From: Neisseriaceae bacterium JH1-16
GTDB taxonomy: Bacteria > Pseudomonadota > Gammaproteobacteria > Burkholderiales > Chromobacteriaceae
NCBI GenBank assembly: GCA_025989215.1
Contig: JAPDNP010000002.1
Location: 124,001-188,000 of the forward strand
Length of the DNA stretch: 64,000 nucleotides
Direction of reading: 5' to 3'
Part shown: in pieces, positions 9,033 through 19,610 of the stretch
Layout: every line of letters starts with the position of its first letter
Position numbering within the stretch: position 1 is the first letter of the stretch
Translations under genes and position numbers: made by a program
Notes under the pieces: generated by a model
The model's input: only the letters and a program-made list of their open reading frames with translations
What the model was told of the DNA's origin: nothing
Databases searched by the model: none

Positions 9033-10349
9033 TCAGAAACGGTATTGCAGCTGTACGCCGAGCAGATTGGCGTTGGTGCGGTATTCGCCCTGTAGGCGGT
9101 CGGTGAAGGTCATGCCAAGCGCTTGCTGCGAAACGGTGTGGTCCACCTTGCGGCTGCCGCTGGCGAACAGGTGCGCATAGGCCATGTCGATGGTCAGCTG
9201 CTTGTTGACATGGTAGCTGGCGCCCAGGCTGGTCCAGATGCGGTCCGAGTCCGGGATGATCGGGGTGCGATCGGCATCCTGCTTGATCGGGGTGGTTTCA
9301 TAGCCAAGACCGCCGCGGAAGGTCCACTGGTCGCTGTGGTAGTAATCGGCGCCCAGCGAGAAGAACACCGAGTTACCCCAGTTCTGCGGCAGGGTCAGAT
9401 CGTCACCCAAGCCGGTCTTCACCCGGATTTCCTGCAGACGCGACCACTTGGTCCAGCGCGCCGCGGCCGAGATGCCCCACTTCGGGTCGATCTTGCTATA
9501 GGCCGACAGCGTGACGGTTTCCGGCAGCGTTACGTCAGAGTTAGCAGAGAACACTCCGTTTTTCACAGCGTCGCTCACTAGGCCAGATGGAACCCCACTA
9601 ACAGTTACGTTACCACTGACACTGTGCTTGATCTGCGAACGGTAGGCCAGACCGATGTGGGTGTCCTTGCTCGGCGAGTACATCACGCCGGCGTTCCAGC
9701 CGTAGGCCCAGCCATCGGCGGTGACTTCGCCGTTCGTCTTGGATGTGTCTACCTGCGGGATACCGTTAAATGGCGAGAAGTCCTTGCTCTGCTTCAGGTC
9801 GGCCTTGGTGTACTGCGCCGATACACCAGCACCGACACTCCATTGTTCGTTGAGCTGATAAGCGAGCGACGGGTTGAAGTCGATCGCTTCGATAGAAGCG
9901 TAACTACCGTGGTTCTTGCCGATCCAGTTGTCGTCGTAATCCATCTTCAGGCCGAACGGCGCGGTGATCGCCATGCCCAGACGCAAGCGGTCGTTTACCT
10001 GGTGCACCAGGTAGGCGTTCGGGATCGCCACGGCGACATTGCTGTTGCCGCTACCGGACTGATTCTCTGTCTTCACCATGCTGCTGCGTGTGTCGGTGCC
10101 GTTGAAATCGACATCGACGAACGCGGCGATCACGCCAAGCTGTGCCTGGGTGCCGTTCAGCAGCGACATGCCGGCCGGGTTGTAGAAAGCGGCGGACAGG
10201 TCGTCGCCGACCACGCCCATACCGGCGTGGGCACGGCCGAGGCTGACGACCGATTGCTCATTCAATTGAAAACCCGCAGCGGATACGGCGGCGCTGGCGA
10301 ACAGCAGGCTGGCGGACAGCAGGGACAGGCGAAGAATTGGCTTGCTCAA
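9033..10349 (-). CDS. Outer-membrane transport protein, OmpP1/FadL/TodX family
   Basis: The 438-residue protein has a signal peptide ending SAAVSA before AGFQLNEQSV, then the family signature around GRAHAGMGVVGDDLSAAFYNPAGM, and ends QLQYRF with the terminal phenylalanine of outer-membrane barrels. These proteins form 14-strand barrels that take up long-chain fatty acids or other hydrophobic compounds. I start it at the TTG at 10349 because a GGAG box lies six bases upstream and the signal peptide then has normal length; the frame is open further to 10406. A long AT-rich leader with a C11 tract lies upstream. The ligand is not known. Confidence 0.9.
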   Translation of the reverse strand: MSKPILRLSLLSASLLFASAAVSAAGFQLNEQSVVSLGRAHAGMGVVGDDLSAAFYNPAGMSLLNGTQAQLGVIAAFVDVDFNGTDTRSSMVKTENQSGSGNSNVAVAIPNAYLVHQVNDRLRLGMAITAPFGLKMDYDDNWIGKNHGSYASIEAIDFNPSLAYQLNEQWSVGAGVSAQYTKADLKQSKDFSPFNGIPQVDTSKTNGEVTADGWAYGWNAGVMYSPSKDTHIGLAYRSQIKHSVSGNVTVSGVPSGLVSDAVKNGVFSANSDVTLPETVTLSAYSKIDPKWGISAAARWTKWSRLQEIRVKTGLGDDLTLPQNWGNSVFFSLGADYYHSDQWTFRGGLGYETTPIKQDADRTPIIPDSDRIWTSLGASYHVNKQLTIDMAYAHLFASGSRKVDHTVSQQALGMTFTDRLQGEYRTNANLLGVQLQYRF

Positions 10350-10667
10350 AATAACTCCATAACCGACGGGCAATGCCTTGTGGGCACCTCCCGGCGGACA
10401 AAACAAAATCCGTTTTATCCCATTGAAATTAACTGCAATTCAAATCGGACAGAGCGGATCGTTTGGTCGAAACAGTTAATTTTTAGAACATATATCCTAA
10501 TTCGACACCAGCGCAAGCCACCGAAAATCGGTAAATAGCCCATATCGACACCGGCATTATTCAATATGATTCACCGACCAATATAAAACGTTGAAATTAC
10601 TGAGATCGCTGATTTCCACGCTATTTATCAGCCATACCCCCCGACAGCTCGACAATCCGGCAGCAAT

Positions 10668-10681
10668 CTGATCAAGATCAA
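10668..10681. promoter_or_regulatory. FNR/ANR-like palindrome
   Basis: CTGATCAAGATCAA differs from the FNR/ANR consensus TTGAT-N4-ATCAA at one position. It lies about 320 bases upstream of the fadL-like start. Oxygen-dependent control is only a possibility, because single matches of this kind occur by chance. Confidence 0.3.
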
Positions 10682-10845
10682 ATCAGGATACCTCGGCAAA
10701 CCAGCAAGCATTCGGAGGGTTATTGGCCTATTTCGCCTTAGTTATTCCATACCTATATCGGACAACCGCCCCATTTGTCGCAATTGTCTGGCAATAGATC
10801 ATTTATTCGTCACTCGAGATAGCAATACGCTTCAGGCAGAATGCG

Positions 10846-10856
10846 CCCCCCCCCCC
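10846..10856. repeat. C11 homopolymer tract
   Basis: Eleven consecutive C (G on the minus strand) about 500 bases upstream of the fadL-like start and about 125 bases beyond the amidohydrolase gene. It is one of two long C tracts in the window; both lie upstream of outer-membrane protein genes. Confidence 0.9.
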
Positions 10857-10910
10857 AATATCGGGAGCGCCGATTGCGTGCTGTATATCGCCACGGACAT
10901 CAGCAGAGCA

Positions 10911-10943
10911 TAAAAAAACACCGTCCCTTGATCAGGGACGGTG
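10911..10943 (-). terminator. Intrinsic terminator of the amidohydrolase gene
   Basis: The perfect nine-base stem CACCGTCCC / GGGACGGTG is followed on the minus strand by seven T. It lies 39 bases beyond the stop codon. Confidence 0.85.
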
Positions 10944-10981
10944 CGGTTGTTTGCGAAGCAGTCCTTGCGATAAGACCCGCC

Positions 10982-12172
10982 TCAATCACTGTCGAGCATG
11001 CTTTCGACCAGATGCACCCAGTAGCTGGCGCCGATCGGCAGCAGCGCGTCGTTGAAGTCGTAGCCTGGGTTGTGCACCATGCAGCCACCCTCCCCGTCGC
11101 CATTGCCCAGCAGCAGATAGCTGCCCGGGCAGGCTTCCAGCATGAAGGAAAAGTCCTCGCTGGCGCTCATCGGGTATTCCATCAAACCGGCCCGCTCCTC
11201 GCCGAAGCGCTGCTGCGCCACCGACAGCGCGAACTCGGTCCAGGCCGCGTCGTTGACGATCGCCGGATAGCGGCGGTGGTAATCGACGCGCGCCTCGGCC
11301 TGGTGGGCGCGGGCGATGTTTTCGGCCAACTCGGTGATGCGCTGCTGCAGCAGGTCACGCACCGCCGCTTTCAGCGCGCGCACCGTCAGGCGCAGCTTCA
11401 CGCTGCCCGGGATCACGTTCGGCGCATCGCCGGCGTGGATCGCACCGACGGTAACCACCGCCATCTCGGACGGATGGACATTGCGCGACACCACCGTCTG
11501 CAGCGCCAGGATCAGGTTGGCCGAAGCGACGATCGGATCGACCGCGTCGTTCGGCGCGGCGCCGTGGCCGCCCTTGCCGACGATCTCGATCTCCACCGTG
11601 TCCGACGAGGCCGAGAACGCGCCGGGGCGGAAACAGAACTGGCCGACCGGGTAGCCCGGCATATTGTGCATGGCGAACACCGCGTCGCACGGAAACTGCT
11701 CGAACAGGCCCTGCTCCACCATCACCCGCGCGCCGCCCAGGCCCTCTTCGGCCGGCTGGAAAATCAGGTGCACGGTGCCGGCAAACGGCTTGTGCCGCGC
11801 CAGATACCAGGCGGCGCCGAGCAGCATCGCCGTGTGGCCGTCGTGGCCGCAGGCGTGCATCTTGCCGTCGATCTGGCTGGCGTAGGCCAGGCCGGTCGCC
11901 TCGCGGATCGGCAACGCGTCCATATCGGCGCGGATACCGATGGTCTTGCCCTCCCCGTTCTTCAGGGTGCCGATCACGCCGGTGCCGGCGAGGCCGCGGT
12001 GCACCTCGTAGCCCCATTCGGCCAACTTGGCAGCAACCAGATCGCTGGTGGCAAACTCCTCGAAACCCAGTTCCGGGTGGGCATGGATACGGTGGCGCAG
12101 TTCGGCCAACTCGGTGGCGAAGCCGGCGATTTCCGGCAGTACCCCGCGGGCACAGTCGACGGTTTCAGACAT
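10982..12172 (-). CDS. M20 family amidohydrolase (HipO/IAA-amino acid hydrolase type)
   Basis: The 396-residue protein belongs to the M20D metallopeptidases that hydrolyse N-acyl amino acids such as hippurate. The motifs are RADMDALPI, MHACGHDGHTAMLLGAAW (with metal-binding C and H), QPAEEGLGGARVM (with the catalytic glutamate pair), GKGGHGAAP in the dimerisation domain, and the C-terminal SASEDFSFM with HNPGYDFND. An AGGAG box upstream of the ATG at 12172 fixes the start; the longer open frame has none. It is probably cytoplasmic. The natural substrate is unknown. Confidence 0.92.
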   Translation of the reverse strand: MSETVDCARGVLPEIAGFATELAELRHRIHAHPELGFEEFATSDLVAAKLAEWGYEVHRGLAGTGVIGTLKNGEGKTIGIRADMDALPIREATGLAYASQIDGKMHACGHDGHTAMLLGAAWYLARHKPFAGTVHLIFQPAEEGLGGARVMVEQGLFEQFPCDAVFAMHNMPGYPVGQFCFRPGAFSASSDTVEIEIVGKGGHGAAPNDAVDPIVASANLILALQTVVSRNVHPSEMAVVTVGAIHAGDAPNVIPGSVKLRLTVRALKAAVRDLLQQRITELAENIARAHQAEARVDYHRRYPAIVNDAAWTEFALSVAQQRFGEERAGLMEYPMSASEDFSFMLEACPGSYLLLGNGDGEGGCMVHNPGYDFNDALLPIGASYWVHLVESMLDSD

Positions 12173-12342
12173 ACACACTCCTAGGAATTCGGGGGGCGAC
12201 GGATCGTGTGCCGCCGGCGTCGGCAGCCGGCCAGGCAACGGCACGACCGATGACCCCGAGTTGAACACCAGCCGCACCGGCAAGGCAACCACCACCGTCA
12301 CCGCTACGACAGCGGCGTGCCCAGCCGATGAGGGTCAGCCAG

Positions 12343-13464
12343 TCAGTGCGGCGGCAGCGCCGCGGCCAGCAGCGTCGCCACCAGCAGGAAAGGCAACGAC
12401 ACGCGATGAAATTCGCGCCAGATGCCCGGTGTTTTGGCCATGCGCAGCGCGATCAGATTGGCGAGCGAACCCAGCGCGAAACCGAAGCCGCCGACATTGA
12501 CCGCGTACGCGATCAGCCGGTAGGCGTGCGAGTACTCGGTCAGCAGGATCGCCGCCGGGACATTACTGATCAGCTGCGACAAGCCGACGCCGGCCAGCAG
12601 CAGCCCGGCGCCGTGCAAGGGTGCCAGCCCGGCCAACGGTTCCTGCAGCAAAGGCAGGCCGGTCAACAGCCGGATGTCGACGAACATCAGCGTGAACACC
12701 GCAATCAGGCTCCAGTCGACGTCGAGCAGCACGCGGCGAAACAGCAGCAACGCTCCGGCCAGCACCGTGAGCAGCGCCACACCGGGGTGGCCGAGATCGA
12801 GCAGCAGCAGAAACAGCAGGTACAGCGCCACGCAGGCCGCGAGCAGGCCGCGGCTGTAGGCTCGCCAGCGCTCGTGCGCGGTAGCGACGATGGCTTGGGC
12901 CGGAAACGCCCAGAACGTCAGCAGCAGCAACAGCGCGGTAATGGGCAGCGCCAGCGGCGCCATCTGGCCGATGAAGCCGACGAACGACAGCCCAGACTTC
13001 TGCCAAAGCAGGATGTTCTGCGGATTGCCGATCGGCGTGAGCATCGACCCGGCATTCACCGCCAGCGCCTCGAACACCACCAGCCGGCCGATCGGCAGAT
13101 TGGCGATGCCGCTCAGCCCGACTGTCAGCGGCACGATGATGAACAGCGCAATATCGTTGGTCAGCACCGTGGACAGCGCCGCTGCCGCGCCGACCAGGAA
13201 CAGCGCCAGCGAGCGCTCATGGCGCAGCCGCGCGATGACCTTCACCCCCAGATGGTCGAGATAACCGCTCTCCTCGATGCCCTTGGTCAACACCATCAGG
13301 CCGGCGAGGGTCGCGAGCGTGGCGTAGTCAATGCTGGCCGACAGCACCGGCCACGGCAGCGGGGAGAACAACATCAACAACAGGCCGGCGACCAACAGCG
13401 CGTGCAGCAGCCGGTCATGGCGGAACGAACGCGTCAGGGAAGACAGAGGGGCAGGAATTCGCAT
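12343..13464 (-). CDS. SLC13/ArsB-NhaD superfamily permease (YbiR-like)
   Basis: This 373-residue inner-membrane protein has about ten hydrophobic segments. It shows the two conserved hairpin regions of ion-transporter superfamily proteins: VLTNDIALFIIVPLT near residue 125 with NAGSMLTPIGNPQNILLW just after, and SQLISNVPAAILL in the second half. Its length and motifs fit the YbiR subgroup of putative anion or Na+/H+ transporters. The substrate is unknown. It is transcribed divergently from the ppiA gene, with about 100 bases between them. Confidence 0.85.
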   Translation of the reverse strand: MRIPAPLSSLTRSFRHDRLLHALLVAGLLLMLFSPLPWPVLSASIDYATLATLAGLMVLTKGIEESGYLDHLGVKVIARLRHERSLALFLVGAAAALSTVLTNDIALFIIVPLTVGLSGIANLPIGRLVVFEALAVNAGSMLTPIGNPQNILLWQKSGLSFVGFIGQMAPLALPITALLLLLTFWAFPAQAIVATAHERWRAYSRGLLAACVALYLLFLLLLDLGHPGVALLTVLAGALLLFRRVLLDVDWSLIAVFTLMFVDIRLLTGLPLLQEPLAGLAPLHGAGLLLAGVGLSQLISNVPAAILLTEYSHAYRLIAYAVNVGGFGFALGSLANLIALRMAKTPGIWREFHRVSLPFLLVATLLAAALPPH

Positions 13465-13570
13465 CGGCGGGAGTTTACCACCGCAGGGCGGGCGATGCCG
13501 CCGGGGCAGACCCGCGCCGGAAAAGTGCTAAAATGCCAGCCTATCGCCACCTTTCGATGTGACTTTGCCC

Positions 13571-14131
13571 ATGATGAAACGCTTCCTGGCCACGTTGGCC
13601 CTGTCTGCCGCTCCGCTGATGGCCCTGGCTGCCCCGGTGGTTACCCTCGACACCAACAAGGGCCCGATCGAGATCACCCTGGACGAAGCCAAGGCGCCGA
13701 AGACCGTCGCCAACTTCATCCAGTACGTGAAGGCCGGCCAGTACAACGGCACCATCTTCCACCGCGTGATCGACGGCTTCATGATCCAGGGCGGCGGCTT
13801 CGACACCAAGTTGAACGAGAAGCCGACCCGTGCGCCGATCACCAACGAAGCGAGCAACGGCCTGAAGAACAACGTCGGCACCATCGCGATGGCCCGCACC
13901 ATGGACCCGAACTCGGCGACCGCGCAGTTCTTCATCAACGTCGCCAACAACGATTTCCTGAACTACCGCGACCCTAGCCCGCAGGGCATCGGCTACGCGG
14001 TGTTCGGCAAGGTCACCAAGGGGATGGACGTGGTGAACAGCATCGCCAAGTCCCGTACCGGTAACCAGAAAGGCATGGCCGACGTTCCGACCGATGCGGT
14101 CGTGATCAAGAAAGCCACCCTGAAACCCTGA
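13571..14131 (+). CDS. ppiA: Periplasmic peptidyl-prolyl cis-trans isomerase (cyclophilin A type)
   Basis: The 186-residue protein starts with a signal peptide ([20 protein letters not shown]) and continues as a cyclophilin domain. Active-site blocks are [33 protein letters not shown] and the C-terminal [14 protein letters not shown]. It speeds proline isomerisation during folding of exported proteins. I use the ATG at 13571; a GTG four codons upstream is less likely. The cytoplasmic paralogue ppiB follows 17 bases later, so the pair looks like a tandem duplication that diverged in location. Confidence 0.95.
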   Translation: MMKRFLATLALSAAPLMALAAPVVTLDTNKGPIEITLDEAKAPKTVANFIQYVKAGQYNGTIFHRVIDGFMIQGGGFDTKLNEKPTRAPITNEASNGLKNNVGTIAMARTMDPNSATAQFFINVANNDFLNYRDPSPQGIGYAVFGKVTKGMDVVNSIAKSRTGNQKGMADVPTDAVVIKKATLKP

Positions 14132-14148
14132 GCACAGGACACACCACC

Positions 14149-14640
14149 ATGATCAAACTGACCACCAACCTCGGCGACATCGTGATCGAACTGGATCACG
14201 AGAAGGCCCCGAAAACCGCGGCTAACTTCGAAGAGTATGTGAAGAGCGGCCACTACGACGGCACCATCTTCCACCGCGTGATCGCCGGCTTCATGATCCA
14301 GGGCGGCGGCTTCACCGCCGACATGGAACAAAAGCCGACCCTCGACCCGATCGAGAACGAGGCCGGCAACGGTCTGAAGAACGAGCCGTACACCCTGGCG
14401 ATGGCCCGCACCATGCAGCCGCACTCGGCGACCGCCCAGTTCTTCATCAACGTGGCCGACAACGGCTTCCTGAACTTCAAGTCGGCCGATGCCAACGGCT
14501 ACGGCTACTGTGTATTCGGCAAAGTGACCGAAGGCAAGGAAGTGGTCGACGCGATCAAGGGCGTGAAGACCGGCCGCAGCGGCATGCATCAGGACGTACC
14601 GAAGGAAGCCGTGATCATCGAAAAAGCCGAGATCATCTAA
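14149..14640 (+). CDS. ppiB: Cytoplasmic peptidyl-prolyl cis-trans isomerase (cyclophilin B type)
   Basis: The 163-residue product is a complete cyclophilin without signal peptide. [32 protein letters not shown] and [15 protein letters not shown] are the catalytic and binding blocks. It differs from the upstream ppiA product mainly by lacking the export signal. An AGGA box precedes the ATG. It acts on cytoplasmic proteins. A long palindromic repeat follows the stop codon. Confidence 0.96.
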   Translation: MIKLTTNLGDIVIELDHEKAPKTAANFEEYVKSGHYDGTIFHRVIAGFMIQGGGFTADMEQKPTLDPIENEAGNGLKNEPYTLAMARTMQPHSATAQFFINVADNGFLNFKSADANGYGYCVFGKVTEGKEVVDAIKGVKTGRSGMHQDVPKEAVIIEKAEII

Positions 14641-14647
14641 AAAACTG

Positions 14648-14774
14648 GCCCGCAAAGCTGCTGCGCAGGCGTGATCTCGGGTTGGGCAGTGCTCGGAATC
14701 CTCATGTACTCCAGTACATTCCGGTTCCTGCGCGCTGTCCGCCCCGAGCTGACGCCCGCTCACAACGCTTTGCC
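14648..14774. repeat. Long imperfect palindrome downstream of ppiB
   Basis: About 127 bases that can fold on themselves along most of their length: GCAAAGC pairs with GCTTTGC at the ends, GGCGTGATCTCGGG with CCCGAGCTGACGCC further in, and CATGTACT with AGTACATT at the tip. The tip resembles the GTAC-containing centre of family A elements, but the arms differ. It could act as a terminator or be a decayed mobile repeat. No second copy is in the window. Confidence 0.7.
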
Positions 14775-14799
14775 AACCGGTTTTTGACCTTCGACTAAA

Positions 14800-14827
14800 G
14801 GGCCCGGCCACCCGCCGGGCTTTTTTG
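14800..14827 (+). terminator. Intrinsic terminator after ppiB
   Basis: The stem GCCCGGC / GCCGGGC is followed by six T on the plus strand. It lies beyond the palindromic repeat and before lpxH. Confidence 0.75.
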
Positions 14828-14897
14828 CCATGAAAGCCTGCTCCCCGTCGGCTTTCATGGCAGAAACGCCGCCCGCCCAACTAACGGACGCATCACG

Positions 14898-15632
14898 ATG
14901 GCCATCCACTTCATTTCCGACCTGCACCTGGCCGACGACACGCCGGTGCTCAACACCCTGTTCACCGACACCCTGGCCGCCTGGCGCGGCAACATCGACG
15001 CGCTCTACATCCTCGGCGACCTGTTCGAGGTGTGGGTGGGCGACGACGACAGCTCGCCGTTCATCGACGCGATGCTGTCGGCGATGCGCGACTTCGCTGC
15101 GGTGACGCCGCTCTACGTGATGCGCGGCAACCGCGACTTCCTGCTTGGCAACGGTTTCGCCGCCGCCACCGGCGCGCAGCTGCTGGCCGACCCGACCTGT
15201 ATCGAGGCGTTCGGCCAACGGGTGCTGCTGGCCCACGGCGATGCGATGTGCACCGACGATCTGCCCTATCAGCAGTTCCGCGCGATGGCGCGCAACCCGC
15301 AATGGCAGGCCGGCATCCTCGCCAAGTCGCTGGCCGAGCGCCACGTGATCGCCCAGCAGATCCGCGCGATGAGCGAGACCGGCAAGCAGGAAAACGGCCT
15401 GACCGCGATCAGCGACGTGACCGAGACGGCGGTACAGGCCACGTTGGCCGAACAGGCACAAGGCGAACTGCCGCCGCTGATGATCCACGGCCACACCCAC
15501 CGCCCGGCCCGTCACGACGTCACCGTCAACGGCCACACCACCCAGCGCTGGGTGATCGCCGACTGGCACGACGGCAAGGGCGGCTATCTGCGCCTGGACG
15601 CAGCCGGCGTCAGCGCCCACCCGCTGGGCTGA
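14898..15632 (+). CDS. lpxH: UDP-2,3-diacylglucosamine diphosphatase
   Basis: The 244-residue protein is the calcineurin-like phosphoesterase that hydrolyses UDP-2,3-diacylglucosamine to lipid X in lipid A synthesis, at the inner face of the cytoplasmic membrane. The metal-binding residues are all present: SDLHL (D8, H10), GDLFE (D41), GNRD (residues 77-80), AHGD (H113) and HGHTH (H197, H199, H201). The length is normal. It is a single gene with terminators on both sides. Two uptake-like words (15210, 15444) lie within it. Confidence 0.95.
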   Translation: MAIHFISDLHLADDTPVLNTLFTDTLAAWRGNIDALYILGDLFEVWVGDDDSSPFIDAMLSAMRDFAAVTPLYVMRGNRDFLLGNGFAAATGAQLLADPTCIEAFGQRVLLAHGDAMCTDDLPYQQFRAMARNPQWQAGILAKSLAERHVIAQQIRAMSETGKQENGLTAISDVTETAVQATLAEQAQGELPPLMIHGHTHRPARHDVTVNGHTTQRWVIADWHDGKGGYLRLDAAGVSAHPLG

Positions 15633-15649
15633 GCCCACTTCTTGCTCCC

Positions 15650-15676
15650 GACGGCCGGTCCTTGACCGGCCGTTGT
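15650..15676 (+). terminator. Intrinsic terminator of lpxH
   Basis: A perfect ten-base stem ACGGCCGGTC / GACCGGCCGT with a three-base loop is followed by TGTGCTT. The T run is poor, so termination may be partial. Confidence 0.55.
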
Positions 15677-15699
15677 GCTTCCCCTTCTGCCGCTATCCG

Positions 15700-17034
15700 A
15701 TGAGCCAAACCGCCACTACCCGCCCCGACCAGCCGCCGTCGTTCGGCGCCCTGATCCATTTCGCCATTCCGGTGATGTTCGCCGCGATGGCGACGCCACT
15801 GATGGGCCTGGTCGACACCGCCGTACTTGGCCGGCTCGGCGACCCGGCGGTGATCGCCGCCGCCGGCATCGGCGCCACCATCTTCACCGTGATCTACTGG
15901 TGCTTCAGCTTCCTGCGCTTCACCACCACCGGTCTCGTGGCGCAGGCGGTCGGCCGCCAGGACGACACCGAGGTGGCGCTGGCGGGGCTGCGGCCGATGC
16001 TGGCGGCGGTGGCCGGCGGGCTGGGCCTGTGGCTGCTGCAGTGGCCGATCGGCCATGCCGCGCTCTATCTGCTGGCGCCGCCGGCCGAAGTGACGCCGTA
16101 TGCCAAGCAATACTTCGATGCGCGCATCTGGTCGGCGCCGTTCACCCTGCTCGGCTACGCCCAGTTCGCCTGGCTGATGGGGCTGGGGCGCTCGCGCACC
16201 GTGATGTTGCTGCAGCTGGCGATGAACACGCTCAACGCCGCGCTGTCGATCCTGTTCGTGCTCGGCTTCGGCTGGGGCATCGCCGGCGCAGCCTGGGCAA
16301 CGGTGACCAGCGAAGCGCTGATCGGCATCGCGACCAGCTTGGTGATCCTGCGCATCGTGCCGTGGCCGCGCTGGCGCGCCGCGCTGGCCAAGTCCTTCGT
16401 CGCCAGCGCCTGGAAGCGGCTGTTTTCGGCCAACCTTGACATCATGGTGCGTACCCTGCTGCTGACCGGCGCCTTCGCGCTGATGACGCAGCGCGGCGCG
16501 CAGATGGGCACGCTGGAGCTGGCCGCCAACCAGATCCTGCTGCAGGCCTTCATGGTGTGCGCCAACCTGCTCGACGGCTTCGCCACCGCCGCCGAGGTGT
16601 ACGGCGCGCGCGCGATTGGCGCCAAGGCCCGCGCGGCGCTGACCATGACGGTGCGGCGCTGCGCCTGGCTGTCGCTCATCTGGAGCCTGATCCTGGCCGC
16701 CGGCCTCGCGCTGAGCGCGCACTGGTTCCTGCCGCTGATGACCACCGACACCCGGCTGCAGCACGAAGCGCTGCGCTTCTGGCCGTGGCTGGTCTCGCTG
16801 CCGGTGGTGTGCATCTGGGCGTTCTTCTGGGACGGGGTGTTCATGGGCGCGGTGCAGACCCACACGCTGCGCAATGCGATGATCGCCAGCTTCGTGGTCT
16901 ACGTGCCGGCGTTGTTCGGCCTGTCCGGCTGGCTGGGCAACCACGGCATCTGGGCGGCGCTGCTGATCCTGATGGCGATGCGCAGCCTGATGCTGACGCT
17001 GGCGTGGCCGAAGTTGAGGGCATCGGTCGGCTAG
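15700..17034 (+). CDS. MATE family efflux transporter (DinF-like branch)
   Basis: The 444-residue membrane protein has the twelve-helix, two-lobe pattern of MATE exporters. The first lobe starts PVMFAAMATPLMGLVDTAVL, which is the family signature, and the helix pattern repeats in the second half. The missing long loops and the length fit the DinF branch rather than NorM. Such pumps export cationic or organic compounds using Na+ or H+. The start at 15700 (MSQTATTRP) is the first sensible ATG. The substrate is unknown. A second, different MATE gene lies at 40255. Confidence 0.9.
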   Translation: MSQTATTRPDQPPSFGALIHFAIPVMFAAMATPLMGLVDTAVLGRLGDPAVIAAAGIGATIFTVIYWCFSFLRFTTTGLVAQAVGRQDDTEVALAGLRPMLAAVAGGLGLWLLQWPIGHAALYLLAPPAEVTPYAKQYFDARIWSAPFTLLGYAQFAWLMGLGRSRTVMLLQLAMNTLNAALSILFVLGFGWGIAGAAWATVTSEALIGIATSLVILRIVPWPRWRAALAKSFVASAWKRLFSANLDIMVRTLLLTGAFALMTQRGAQMGTLELAANQILLQAFMVCANLLDGFATAAEVYGARAIGAKARAALTMTVRRCAWLSLIWSLILAAGLALSAHWFLPLMTTDTRLQHEALRFWPWLVSLPVVCIWAFFWDGVFMGAVQTHTLRNAMIASFVVYVPALFGLSGWLGNHGIWAALLILMAMRSLMLTLAWPKLRASVG

Positions 17035-17110
17035 TTGGCCGAACGCCGGCCCAACGCCTCTTGGTGCCCTCCAGATTGGGACCGCGGCGCTCAGCGAAGG
17101 CTTTGTATGT

Positions 17111-17147
17111 GGCAACGCCCACCGGAGACGGTGGGCGTTGCCATTTT
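17111..17147. terminator. Convergent terminator between MATE and selO genes
   Basis: A perfect 14-base stem (GGCAACGCCCACCG and its complement) with a short loop is followed on the plus strand by ATTTTAG. Genes converge here, so it probably serves both. Confidence 0.7.
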
Positions 17148-17158
17148 AGCACGTGGGG

Positions 17159-18622
<1,464 letters not shown>

Positions 18623-18710
18623 ATCCGCATTCTAGCGGGCGGGGGCCGCAACAAACACGGTCCACTGGTAGGGCTATTCGCTACACAGGCTGTCCGAAGG
18701 CCCCGGCGAC

Positions 18711-19610
18711 CTACACACCCAAAGTAGCAGGATCCAGTCCCCACACCGGCGCCAGCTCGGTGAGCAGCGCGGTCAGGATCGGGTCGCCGACCCGGTCGGC
18801 CGGGTAGACCAGCTGCAGGTCGGCCGGCTTCACCAACTCGGGCACCAACGCGACCTTGCCCTGCGCCACATAGCTCTGCGCATCCTCGTCGCGCACCAAC
18901 GCCGCGCCGACCCCGGCGGCGACCAGCTCGATCACCGTCTCCAGGTGATCGCACTCGGTGACCTTGCGCGGCGAGATGTTCAGCTCGCGCCACAACTCGG
19001 TGCTGATCTTCGACAGGCTGGAAAACTGCGAGATGCCGACCCACGGCAGCTTGCCCAGCTCGCGCAGGCCGGCCTGCGCCACCCGCTCGGCCCAGGCCGG
19101 CGGCACCACCACCCTGTAGTCGATCCGGGTCAGCAGCACCGTGTTGACGTTGGCGTAGGGGTTCTTGCCCAGATAGAAACCGGCATCCAGCTCCTTCTTG
19201 CGCACCAAGTTGAGTACATTGCCGGTAACGCCGTATTCGAGTTTCAGCGCCAACAGCGGATGCTTCTCGGCCAGCGCGGCCACCCACGGGCCGATCCGCA
19301 GCGCGTCGGCCGACAGCGTCACACCGATATGCGCCTTGCCGTTGAGCTCGCCGCGCAATTCGCGCGCCCGGTTGAGGATGCCCCGCGCCGAAGCGAGGAT
19401 GGACTGCGCCTGCGGCAGCAGTTCCTGCCCGGCCAGCGTCAGCGTCACCCCGCCGGCGCTGCGCTCGAACAGCGGCATGCCGATATCTTCTTCGAGCGCC
19501 TTGATCTGCGCGGTCACCGCCGGCTGCGACAGATGCAACAGTTCGGCCGCCTGCGTCAGGTGGCCCTGCTGCGCCACCGTCACGAAGGTGCGCAATTGGT
19601 AGATTTCCAT
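18711..19610 (-). CDS. LysR family transcriptional regulator
   Basis: The 299-residue protein has the LysR winged helix-turn-helix at residues 1-60 (YQLRTFVTVAQQGHLTQAAE, then LHLSQPAVTAQIKALEEDIG) and a periplasmic-binding-like effector domain in the rest. It is transcribed away from the DUF485-actP-acs cluster, with a 328-base shared upstream region. The usual logic of LysR regulators makes control of that acetate cluster likely, but nothing in the sequence proves it. The effector is unknown. Confidence 0.92.
   Translation of the reverse strand: MEIYQLRTFVTVAQQGHLTQAAELLHLSQPAVTAQIKALEEDIGMPLFERSAGGVTLTLAGQELLPQAQSILASARGILNRARELRGELNGKAHIGVTLSADALRIGPWVAALAEKHPLLALKLEYGVTGNVLNLVRKKELDAGFYLGKNPYANVNTVLLTRIDYRVVVPPAWAERVAQAGLRELGKLPWVGISQFSSLSKISTELWRELNISPRKVTECDHLETVIELVAAGVGAALVRDEDAQSYVAQGKVALVPELVKPADLQLVYPADRVGDPILTALLTELAPVWGLDPATLGV

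Larger units (their letters stand above)
10350..10910. other. Long AT-rich leader upstream of the fadL-like gene
   Basis: About 560 bases without a gene, clearly poorer in G and C than the neighbouring coding DNA. It presumably holds the promoter of the fadL-like gene. It contains an FNR-like palindrome (10668-10681) and a C11 tract (10846-10856). No protein-coding frame looks real here. Confidence 0.5.

Noticed and set aside
12328-13977. 549-codon plus-strand frame across the SLC13-like gene and ppiA
   Set aside because: Its composition is Q/R/H-rich and it runs through the ppiA signal peptide out of frame.
15610-17115. Long open frame opposite the MATE gene (501 codons), and similar ones opposite actP, norM, leuA and degP
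   Set aside because: All are rich in R, H, Q and A, lack family motifs and overlap well-identified genes.
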